Assembly (NCBI RefSeq): GCF_002102345.1
Contig: NZ_LQPP01000037.1
Location: forward strand, 89,340-153,339
Length of the DNA: 64,000 bases
Direction of reading: 5' to 3'
Source: Mycolicibacterium peregrinum
GTDB taxonomy: Bacteria > Actinomycetota > Actinomycetes > Mycobacteriales > Mycobacteriaceae
Shown here: piece after piece, positions 57,725 through 64,000 of the stretch
Layout: every line of letters starts with the position of its first letter
Position numbering within the stretch: the stretch's first letter is position 1
The notes under the pieces: model-generated
What the model was told of the DNA's origin: nothing
Databases searched by the model: none
The model's input: the letters and a program-made list of their open reading frames with translations, nothing else
Made by a program: the position numbers and the translations under genes

Positions 57725-59404
57725 ATGGCCAGGCTGCTTTCGGTGAATGTCGGAATGCCCAAAGATCTCTCCTGGCAGGGCAAGACGATCCATACCGGGA
57801 TTTACAAAGAGCCCGTCGAGGGACCCGTCCTGGTTCGCCGACTCAATGTCGACGGCGATGGGCAGGGCGATCTCAACGGTCACGGCGGCGAGAACCGGGC
57901 GGTCATGGTCTACCAGACCGAGTCGTATGACTACTGGCGACGCGAGTTGGGGCGCGATGGCCTGTCACCCGGGCAGTTCGGCGAAAACTTCACCGTGTCC
58001 GGACTGCCGGACGACACCGTGTGCATCGGAGATCGATATCGGATCGGCGACGCGGAATTCGAAGTCACTCAACCCCGCGTCACCTGTTTCAGGGTGGGTA
58101 TGCGCCTCGGAATAGCGGACATGCCGAGACTTCTGGTATCCCATCACCGCCCGGGGTTCTACTTCCGCGTCGTCACCGAAGGACAGGTCTGCGCCGGCGA
58201 TCAGATCGTCCAAACCCGGCAAGGCCGACACCGGTTGTCCGTCGCGGCGGTCGACGCAATGCTCTACCTGCCGGATCCCGACAAGCACGGCATGCGCCTG
58301 GCCGCCGAAATCCCTGCATTGAGCCCTGGGTGGGCGCAGTCGTTCCATGAGCTGCTGTCGCCCGATCCCCCCGCCGGACCCCAATCGGCTTGGCGGGGTT
58401 TTCGTCCGATGCGCATCGGCGCCATCCGCAGCGAGACCAGCAACGTAGCGTCGTTCGAGTTGCTAGCGGATGAGCCCCTCCCCGCTCCGCTGCCGGGCCA
58501 GTACGTGACTGTCCGCATCGCTACACCCGGGCAGCCCCCGGTCGTACGCAGCTATTCACTATCGGGAGCCCCGGCGGGTGACCGGTACCGAATCAGCGTG
58601 AAGCGCGAACCTCACGGCTTGATCAGCCAGTGGTTCCATCACACGGCCACCGTCGGCACCTCTGTAGACATCGGGGCGCCGCGTGGGGATTTCCACCTTG
58701 ACGATTCCCCGGGCCCGCTCATCCTGATGTCGGCAGGCATCGGTGTCACGCCAGTGCTGGCCATGCTGCATCACCTGGCGACGACGTCCAGCTCCCGACG
58801 CATCATCTGGGTCCACACCACGCATGACGAGTCCTCGCACGCGTTCCGCGACGAGATCGCCACGTTGTTGATGGCACTGCCGAATGCCGAACGGCACGAC
58901 TTCTACACCGCGGCGCCCGGTCGGCGGCTTGACGACACGCGGATCGCTGCGCTGGGACTGCCGGCGAACGCCACCGCCTTCGTCTGCGGACCGTCGAAGT
59001 TCATGGAAGACATGGCTTCTGCTCTGACCGCTGTTGGAATCACGCGCATCCACTCGGAATTATTCGGCACTCGGCCGGCGGTGAATCCGGGATCGGTGCC
59101 GACGGCGCAAGCACGTCGTCCGCACCCCCCAGCCGGCGAACCCGGAACCGGCGCTGCAGTGACATTCGCCCGTGCAGGACTGACCGTGCCCTGGTCGCCG
59201 CGATACCGCACCGTGTTGGAACTGGCCGAGGCCTGCGACGTCCCCACGCAGTACTCCTGCCGGAGCGGCGTATGCCATCTTTGTGCGACCGAGGTGGTCA
59301 CCGGCAGCTTCGATTACGTGACCGACCCCCTTGACCCGCCCGCCCCCGGATCGGCCCTCATCTGTTGCGCTGCGCCCAGCGGTGAACTGGTACTGGACCT
59401 CTGA
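57725..59404 (+). CDS. MOSC domain fused to ferredoxin reductase with 2Fe-2S domain
   Basis: 559 residues from ATG 57725, GGAAGGAG upstream. N-terminal YiiM-type MOSC domain (about 1-215) with the conserved Cys in TQPRVTCFRVGMRLG; then an FAD/NAD(P) reductase module (about 235-450) with RSYSLSGAP (FAD) and LILMSAGIGVTPVLAML; then a plant-type 2Fe-2S ferredoxin with CRSGVCHLCATEV and a last Cys in ALICC. MOSC domains bind molybdenum cofactor sulfur or reduce N-hydroxylated compounds (YiiM); the fused electron chain makes a self-sufficient reductase plausible. Confidence 0.88.
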   Translation: MARLLSVNVGMPKDLSWQGKTIHTGIYKEPVEGPVLVRRLNVDGDGQGDLNGHGGENRAVMVYQTESYDYWRRELGRDGLSPGQFGENFTVSGLPDDTVCIGDRYRIGDAEFEVTQPRVTCFRVGMRLGIADMPRLLVSHHRPGFYFRVVTEGQVCAGDQIVQTRQGRHRLSVAAVDAMLYLPDPDKHGMRLAAEIPALSPGWAQSFHELLSPDPPAGPQSAWRGFRPMRIGAIRSETSNVASFELLADEPLPAPLPGQYVTVRIATPGQPPVVRSYSLSGAPAGDRYRISVKREPHGLISQWFHHTATVGTSVDIGAPRGDFHLDDSPGPLILMSAGIGVTPVLAMLHHLATTSSSRRIIWVHTTHDESSHAFRDEIATLLMALPNAERHDFYTAAPGRRLDDTRIAALGLPANATAFVCGPSKFMEDMASALTAVGITRIHSELFGTRPAVNPGSVPTAQARRPHPPAGEPGTGAAVTFARAGLTVPWSPRYRTVLELAEACDVPTQYSCRSGVCHLCATEVVTGSFDYVTDPLDPPAPGSALICCAAPSGELVLDL

Positions 59405-59444
59405 TGCCCGCCGGTGGATAACCAGCGATCCGCAAGGGGCGCTC

Positions 59445-60050
59445 TCACACTCGGTCGAGCACCTGCCGCTCCTCCTCCTGCACCGGGTCGGGACGCAGAT
59501 ACAGCACCAGACAGGCACAGATGAGGATCATCGCCGTTAACGGAAACCAGATCGCCACGACAGCGGAAGTGCCGAACACCCCGATCGTGACGACCGAACG
59601 CATGCGGAGTAGGCGGCGCAGTCTGGTGGAGGCTGCCTCGTGCGAGGGTTGGTCAACCGCCTCCCAGCACAACCCCACGTATGTCACGTTGACGACAACA
59701 AAAATCAATGCGTAGAGAACGACCGGCGCCGACGCCAACCGAGTATCCGCGATCCACTCTGTGGCGAACGGGATCAAAGACACCGCGAACAGGTGCAGGA
59801 AATTGGACCAGACCAACCGAGGCGTCGTTGACTGCGCATAGCTCAACAGATGGTGATGGTTCATCCACACAATCGCGATGAAAAGGTAACTCACTGCATA
59901 GCTGAGCGCTGTGGGCCACAACGGCAGCAGCGCTCCAAATGTGTCAGCGGGCGGGGGTTTCAACTCCAAAACCAGGATGGTGATGAGCACCGCGAACACG
60001 GCGTCGGAGAACAGTGCCACCCGCTCCGGGCGCGATCGCTGCACAGTCAA
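59445..60050 (-). CDS. TMEM175/DUF1211-family membrane protein (putative potassium channel)
   Basis: 201 residues, TTG start supported by GGAGG 8 bases upstream; GTG at 60044 is the alternative. First helix carries the TMEM175 signature RVALFSDAVFAVLITILVLE (R-x3-FSD-x-v-FA). Five to six further hydrophobic segments. Bacterial TMEM175 proteins form potassium-selective tetramers. It reads toward the MOSC-reductase gene and its promoter region holds site 4, so it seems to be co-regulated. Confidence 0.85.
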   Translation of the reverse strand: MTVQRSRPERVALFSDAVFAVLITILVLELKPPPADTFGALLPLWPTALSYAVSYLFIAIVWMNHHHLLSYAQSTTPRLVWSNFLHLFAVSLIPFATEWIADTRLASAPVVLYALIFVVVNVTYVGLCWEAVDQPSHEAASTRLRRLLRMRSVVTIGVFGTSAVVAIWFPLTAMILICACLVLYLRPDPVQEEERQVLDRV

Positions 60051-60088
60051 TGAAGCACCTCCGCTCGCGTGGGGCGTGTGATGCCCGA

Positions 60089-60119
60089 ATCATAGCCCGA
60101 TTGGGTCATCTACCCCAAT
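60089..60119. promoter_or_regulatory. TGGG-N8-CCCA operator (site 4) with -10 box for the TMEM175 gene
   Basis: ATTGGG-tcatctac-CCCAAT (60100-60119) has perfect 6-base arms. On the minus strand TATGAT (60094-60089) fits a -10 element and TTGGGG within the operator could serve as -35, so the operator sits between promoter elements. Confidence 0.68.
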
Positions 60120-60216
60120 ACTTTCCCCATTCCGCGTCTTACACGCCGCGACTTAGGTGCATTCCCCCACATCGATGGCTCACAAGCCAGCTACACCAGC
60201 CGCACCGAAGGGTCAT

Positions 60217-60250
60217 ATTGGGTTGCATAACCCATTTTATGGGTTACATT
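60217..60250. promoter_or_regulatory. TGGG-N8-CCCA operator (site 5) with -10 box for the RclC-like gene
   Basis: TGGGTT-gcat-AACCCA (60219-60234) is a perfect 6-4-6 dyad that fits the same TGGG-N8-CCCA pattern. TACATT (60245-60250) fits a TANNNT -10 element just downstream. A second, everted TGGGTT begins at 60240. Confidence 0.68.
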
Positions 60251-60294
60251 GATCTACACCACCCCCATGCACGGCCAACTCACAAGGAATCACC

Positions 60295-60807
60295 ATGACG
60301 ACATCTGCAAACCGGACGAAACTACTTGACACAGTCAATATTTCGACGATCGATGCAATCGCGGCCATCGTTGGCCGTTACGGCCTCGTAGTGGTCATCG
60401 GGTGGATCGGCGCCCTCAAGTTCGCGGACTTCGAGGCTCAACAGATTCAGCCGCTGGTTGCCCACAGCCCGTTCATGGGTTGGCTGTACAACTTTCTTCC
60501 GGTCTACCCGTTCTCCGCGCTGCTCGGCGTATTCGAGCTGACCGCGGCCGTGCTCATCGCGATCAAGCCGATCGCCCCGAAGCTGTCGATAGCCGGCAGC
60601 CTGTTGGCGATACTGCTGTTCCTCGCCACCGTCAGCTTTCTGTTCACCACTCCCGGTGTCACCGAACCCAAGGGCGGCGGGTTTCCCGCGTTGTCACTGA
60701 CTGGCGAGTTCCTCTTGAAGGACATTCCACTACTCGGGCTTTCCTTCTGGACGCTGTCCGACTCCATCAAATCCGCACGTCAGCGGTCAACCCCTGCTGA
60801 GCAGTAG
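60295..60807 (+). CDS. DUF417-family membrane protein, YkgB/RclC-like
   Basis: 170 residues, ATG with AAGGAA upstream. Family motifs: VGRYGLVVVIGWIGALKFAD, QPLVAHSPFMGWLY, SFLFTTPGVTE and GEFLLKDIPLLGL; four predicted membrane helices. In E. coli RclC belongs to the reactive-chlorine resistance operon with the disulfide oxidoreductase RclA. Here it is controlled by its own TGGG-N8-CCCA site and followed by a hairpin. Confidence 0.87.
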   Translation: MTTSANRTKLLDTVNISTIDAIAAIVGRYGLVVVIGWIGALKFADFEAQQIQPLVAHSPFMGWLYNFLPVYPFSALLGVFELTAAVLIAIKPIAPKLSIAGSLLAILLFLATVSFLFTTPGVTEPKGGGFPALSLTGEFLLKDIPLLGLSFWTLSDSIKSARQRSTPAEQ

Positions 60808-60825
60808 CTTGTTGCGCCCGAACGG

Positions 60826-60850
60826 CCGGGCCGATACATCCTCGGCCCGG
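60826..60850. terminator. Stem-loop after the RclC-like gene
   Basis: CCGGGCCGA-tacatcc-TCGGCCCGG, a perfect 9-base stem with a 7-base loop, begins 18 bases after the stop at 60807. No T-run follows, as is common for mycobacterial terminators. The next 175 bases to the following gene show only a short CCCGGG-atta-CCCGGG hairpin (60960-60975). Confidence 0.6.
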
Positions 60851-61025
60851 TCGTTCGCCGCCCGAGGTCCGTCGACAGCGGCCAATCGCACTTTCGCATC
60901 ACCCTGCGTCGATCTCTTCAGGCAGGTCAGACTGGGTTGGACACTCGCGACGGCTCCCGCCCGGGATTACCCGGGTGTGAGCTCGCGTTGTCGCCAGAGA
61001 CCGCGACTGAAAGTGAGAACCGTCG

Positions 61026-62186
61026 ATGGGCACCCCACTGCACCTCGCCGTCGCACTCGATGGCACCGGCTGGCACCCGGCTTCCTGGCGCGAGCCGCTG
61101 GCCCGCCCTGCCGAAACACTCACCCCGCGGTACTGGACCGACCTGGTCAGCCAGGCCGAACGCGGCCTGCTCGATTTCGTCACCATCGAGGACGGGCTCA
61201 ACCTGCAGTCCGACCATCCCTTCCGCCCCGATGACCGCACCGACCGGGTGCGCGGGCGCCTCGACGCCGTGCTGATCGCGTCCCGCGTCGCACCGCGTAC
61301 CCGTCACATCGGCCTGGTGCCCACCGTCATCACCACCCATACCGAGCCGTTCCACACGTCCAAGGCGATCGCCACCCTCGACTACGTCAGCACCGGCCGG
61401 GCCGGGGTGCGGGTCCAGGTGGCCTCCCGTCGGGATGCCGCAGCCCATTTCGGCCGACGCCGCCTGCCCGACGAACGTGCGGTACTGAGCGCAGAGCTGT
61501 TCGACGAGGCGGGCGACTACGTGGAGGTGTTGCGCCGGCTGTGGGACAGCTGGGAAGACGACGTCGAGATCCGCGACGTGGCCACCGGCCGATTCATCGA
61601 TCGGAACAAGCTGCACTACATCGATTTCCAGGGCGCCTCGTTCTCCGTCAAGGGCCCCTCGATCACCCCGCGGCCGCCGCAGGGGCAACCCATCGTCGCC
61701 GCGCTCGGCCACGTCGACCCCGCTTACCGGCTGATCGCCGGCAGCACCGACGTCGGTTTTGTCACCCCCCACAGCGTCGATGAGGTCACCGCTCTGGTGG
61801 GTGCCATCGCCGCACCGCGACCTGCCGATGCCGCTGCGGTGCGGGTGTTCGCCGACCTGGTGGTTTTTCTTGACGACACGACTGACGCGGCGCGCGCGCG
61901 ACACGAACGCCTCGACGAGCTCGCGGGATCCGAATACCGCAGCGATGCCGAGATTTTCGTCGGTACACCCGGGCAGCTGGCCGATCTGCTGGAAGCCTGG
62001 CATACCGCCGGAGCCACCGGCTTCCGGCTGCGTCCGGCCGCACTCCCGCACGACCTGCAGCAGATCACCGATGTGTTGGTGCCCGAGTTGCAGCGCCGCG
62101 GCCTGTTCCGCCAGTCCTACGAAGCATCCACCCTTCGCGGTCTGCTGGGCCTCCCTCGCCCGGCCAACCGCTACACGACCGTCTGA
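61026..62186 (+). CDS. LLM-class flavin-dependent monooxygenase, NtaA/SnaA-type
   Basis: 386 residues, ATG with AAAGTGAGAA upstream. Luciferase-like barrel: FVTIEDGLNLQSD, PRTRHIGLVPTVITTHTEP and LDYVSTGRAGVRVQVASR. Such FMNH2-dependent enzymes oxygenate sulfur or nitrogen heterocycles and sulfonates using flavin reduced by a partner reductase, not encoded here. Forms an operon with the next gene, 18 bases apart. Confidence 0.86.
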   Translation: MGTPLHLAVALDGTGWHPASWREPLARPAETLTPRYWTDLVSQAERGLLDFVTIEDGLNLQSDHPFRPDDRTDRVRGRLDAVLIASRVAPRTRHIGLVPTVITTHTEPFHTSKAIATLDYVSTGRAGVRVQVASRRDAAAHFGRRRLPDERAVLSAELFDEAGDYVEVLRRLWDSWEDDVEIRDVATGRFIDRNKLHYIDFQGASFSVKGPSITPRPPQGQPIVAALGHVDPAYRLIAGSTDVGFVTPHSVDEVTALVGAIAAPRPADAAAVRVFADLVVFLDDTTDAARARHERLDELAGSEYRSDAEIFVGTPGQLADLLEAWHTAGATGFRLRPAALPHDLQQITDVLVPELQRRGLFRQSYEASTLRGLLGLPRPANRYTTV

Positions 62187-62204
62187 CATCGACAGGACAC
62201 GCGC

Positions 62205-63581
62205 ATGAGCAAGCCCGTCAAGCAGATTCACCTAGCCGCGCACTTCCCCGGGGTCAACAACACCACGGTCTGGAGTGACCCCGCATCCGGCAGTCATATC
62301 GAGTTCGACTCGTTCGTGAAGTTCGCGCAGACCGCCGAGCGCGGCAAGTTCGACTTCATGTTCCTGGCCGAGGGGCTGCGGCTGCGTGAGCAGGGCGGTC
62401 AGATCTACGACCTCGACGTGGTGGGACGCCCCGATACCTTCACGGTGCTGGCCGCGCTCGCCGCGGTAACCGACCGGCTCGGCCTCACCGGCACCATCAA
62501 CTCGACCTTCAACGAACCCTATGAGGTGGCAAGGCAATTCGCCTCGCTGGATCATCTCTCCGAAGGCCGAGCCGCATGGAACGTCGTCACCTCGTGGGAC
62601 GCCTTCACCGGAGAGAACTTCCGCCGTGGCGGCTTCCTGCCCGAGAACCAGCGCTACGAGCGAGCCGAGAGTTTCCTGGCCGCCGCCCACACCCTGTTCG
62701 ACTCGTGGCGGGGCGACGAGATCGTCGCCGACAAGGACGGCGGTATCTTCCTGTCCGATGCCACCGCCGGCGAGTTCGCCTACCACAACGATCATTTCGA
62801 CATCAGCGGTCGGTTCAACGTCCCGCGAAGCCCACAGGGACGCCCGGTGATCTTCCAGGCCGGGGACTCCGACCACGGACGCGAGTTCGCCGCCGCGGCC
62901 GCCGACGCCATCTTCTCGCGGTACGGGACGCTGGAGGACGGCCAGAAGTTCTATGCCGATGTCAAGGGTCGCCTGGCCAAGTACGGCCGTCGCCACGACC
63001 AGTTGCTGATCCTGCCCGCGGCCACCTTCCTGCTCGGCGACACGGACGCCGAAGCTGCTGAATTGGCCCACGAGGTCCGTCTGGCCCAGGTATCCCCCGC
63101 CACCGCGATCAAGTTCCTCGAACAGCTGTGGAACCGCGACCTTTCCGATCATGACCCCGACGGGCCGCTACCCACCGTCGACCCGCTGGTCGGTGAGAAC
63201 ACCATCGCCAAGGGCCGCGCCAGTGTGCGTATCCACCGCGACCCGATCGCGGTCGCCAACGAGTGGCGCGCCAAGGCCGAAGCCGAGAACCTGACGACCC
63301 GCGAGCTCATCATCGAGGTCACCGGACGACAGAACTTCGTCGGCTCAGCGACCACCATTGCCGAATCCATCAACCATCTCGTGCAGTCGGATGCCAGCGA
63401 CGGCTTCATCCTGGTCCCCCACGTCACGCCCGGCGGGCTCGACCCGTTCGTCGACCGCGTCGTGCCGCTACTGCAGGAGCGTGGTGTGTTCCGCACCGAC
63501 TACGAGGGGACGACGCTGCGAGAACACCTCGGACTGGAGCTACCCCAGCGACGTCAGGAACGCTCAGCCGCAACAGGATAG
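62205..63581 (+). CDS. FMN-dependent monooxygenase of the NtaA/SnaA/DszA family
   Basis: 458 residues. Family signs: KQIHLAAHFPGVNNTTVW at the start, FMFLAEGLRL, LDHLSEGRAAWNVVTSWDAF, and FQAGDSDHGREFAAAAADAIF. The length matches NtaA/DszA enzymes. Paired with a shorter family member upstream; the two may act sequentially or on related sulfur/nitrogen compounds. Substrate unknown; no FMN reductase gene within the window. Confidence 0.9.
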   Translation: MSKPVKQIHLAAHFPGVNNTTVWSDPASGSHIEFDSFVKFAQTAERGKFDFMFLAEGLRLREQGGQIYDLDVVGRPDTFTVLAALAAVTDRLGLTGTINSTFNEPYEVARQFASLDHLSEGRAAWNVVTSWDAFTGENFRRGGFLPENQRYERAESFLAAAHTLFDSWRGDEIVADKDGGIFLSDATAGEFAYHNDHFDISGRFNVPRSPQGRPVIFQAGDSDHGREFAAAAADAIFSRYGTLEDGQKFYADVKGRLAKYGRRHDQLLILPAATFLLGDTDAEAAELAHEVRLAQVSPATAIKFLEQLWNRDLSDHDPDGPLPTVDPLVGENTIAKGRASVRIHRDPIAVANEWRAKAEAENLTTRELIIEVTGRQNFVGSATTIAESINHLVQSDASDGFILVPHVTPGGLDPFVDRVVPLLQERGVFRTDYEGTTLREHLGLELPQRRQERSAATG

Positions 63582-63585
63582 AGGC

Positions 63586-63891
63586 CTACTCGGGGGCGTC
63601 GGGCTCGGCGCGGCTCTTGTACTCCCAGCTCGCCCCCGCGGTCAGCGTGCCGGGTTCGAGCTCGGTACGTCCGGCGTCGCGGACATGCACCGTCTGCGCG
63701 AGGATCTCGTCAGGCTTGCCGCCGATCACGATGACAGGGTGCTCGTATTCGATGCCGTAGAGCTTGAGCGCGGCGTGCACGGCATGTGCCGCGGCCTTGC
63801 CCCGCGACATCTTCGCGTTCGAGTTGACTCTGATCACCAGCCGGCGTTCCGGCGCTTCGGTTTCCTCGGCGTCTTCGGCATCCATGGCCAT
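63586..63891 (-). CDS. Pth2-like small protein (peptidyl-tRNA hydrolase 2 fold)
   Basis: 101 residues from ATG 63891; ATG 63885 and GTG 63915 are alternatives. The stretch RLVIRVNSNAKMSRGKAAAHAVHAA and later VRDAGRTELEPGTLTAGA (both cited in part) match the Pth2 family, including the DAGRTE-PGT motif of its active site. Archaeal/eukaryal Pth2 releases peptidyl-tRNA; bacterial members are less studied. An acidic N-terminus precedes the domain. Convergent with the monooxygenase gene, 4 bases apart. Confidence 0.72.
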   Translation of the reverse strand: MAMDAEDAEETEAPERRLVIRVNSNAKMSRGKAAAHAVHAALKLYGIEYEHPVIVIGGKPDEILAQTVHVRDAGRTELEPGTLTAGASWEYKSRAEPDAPE

Positions 63892-63942
63892 CAGCCTACG
63901 GCGGCCATGTTGCACGACCCGAACTTGATGCTCCTATTGATG

Positions 63943-64000
63943 TCAAGCGATTTGGAGCCAGTGTCTGTAGGTCTCGGCGAAGCTGTCGTCGCGCTGTAGG
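63943..64000 (-). CDS. Possible C-terminal end of a gene cut by the window edge
   Basis: Reading leftward from the right edge, an open frame encodes a short tail ending in TYRHWLQIA and a TGA stop at 63943-63945. Only 19 codons are visible, so the product cannot be named and coding status is uncertain; the CTA leucine codon is untypical of this genome. Confidence 0.25.
   Translation of the reverse strand, partial: LQRDDSFAETYRHWLQIA

Noticed and set aside
60851..61025. Possible SAM-type riboswitch before the sulfur-type monooxygenase operon
   Set aside because: Only a short CCCGGG-atta-CCCGGG hairpin is present; none of the conserved SAM riboswitch core sequences I know could be found.
60809..61234. 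Open frame of 141 codons after the RclC-like gene
   Set aside because: It is Arg/Pro-rich, overlaps the start of the FMN monooxygenase gene and contains the terminator hairpin; no ribosome site or motif was seen.
250..63999. CRISPR arrays, insertion sequences, tRNA or rRNA genes
   Set aside because: No regularly spaced direct repeats, transposase motifs, tRNA cloverleafs or rRNA segments were noticed in a read of both strands; tRNAscan-SE and ISfinder searches would confirm this.

Overview
The window is high-GC actinobacterial DNA that reads as the chromosome of a fast-growing mycobacterium (Mycolicibacterium, M. smegmatis-like). The signs are dense catabolic gene clusters with ATGA/GTGA overlaps, many acyl-CoA dehydrogenases, acyl-CoA ligases and TetR regulators, a mycofactocin-type short-chain dehydrogenase, an F420-type luciferase-fold oxidoreductase, a GAF-GGDEF-EAL protein like mycobacterial DcpA, and a terminator resembling the mycobacterial TRIT type. 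I saw no rRNA, tRNA, insertion sequence, prophage or CRISPR array. About 61 protein genes are supported, two of them cut by the window ends.

Layout. 1-17945 is a beta-oxidation-like cluster: three crotonases, three acyl-CoA ligases, a TetR gene, an SDR, an F420/LLM oxidoreductase and a SnoaL-like protein on one side; a class III CoA-transferase, a GntR regulator, an acyl-CoA dehydrogenase, a thiolase and a FabG-type reductase on the minus strand; then an acyl-CoA dehydrogenase, a mycofactocin-type SDR and a fourth ligase. 18024-21758 holds a hydrolase/flavin monooxygenase pair, a MaoC hydratase and purU. 22219-27050 is an operon of an unrecognised acyltransferase-like protein, a ThiF-nitroreductase fusion and a c-di-GMP enzyme. 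26997-32550 has a flavoprotein, two TetR genes, a PAS protein and a two-subunit acyl-CoA dehydrogenase. 32677-37902 is a meta-cleavage aromatic cluster with its TetR gene. 37928-41152 has a DMT transporter, a ferredoxin-ferredoxin reductase and its TetR gene. 41171-47805 is a urea/guanidine-type operon (allophanate hydrolase, carboxyltransferase, two DUF1989 proteins, permease). 47977-50430 is a compact operon of three nucleotidyl/AMP-transferase-type genes, one of them Fic. 50435-53144 is a TetR, methyltransferase and monooxygenase unit. 53192-60807 is a putative stress regulon governed by a single-chain double TetR protein. 61026-63581 encodes two FMN-dependent monooxygenases.

The observations I rate highest are: (i) five copies of TGGG-N8-CCCA in the four promoter regions around the double-TetR gene (56169-57515), linking a DUF427/VOC/disulfide-oxidoreductase operon, a MOSC-ferredoxin-reductase fusion, a TMEM175-like channel and an RclC-like membrane protein; (ii) the DUF294-Fic-nucleotidyltransferase operon; (iii) the acyltransferase-ThiF/nitroreductase-c-di-GMP operon; (iv) a urea/guanidine carboxylase reduced to its carboxyltransferase half; and (v) clean operator palindromes beside nearly every TetR gene. 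Functions come from motif reading without database searches, so substrates are mostly undetermined.
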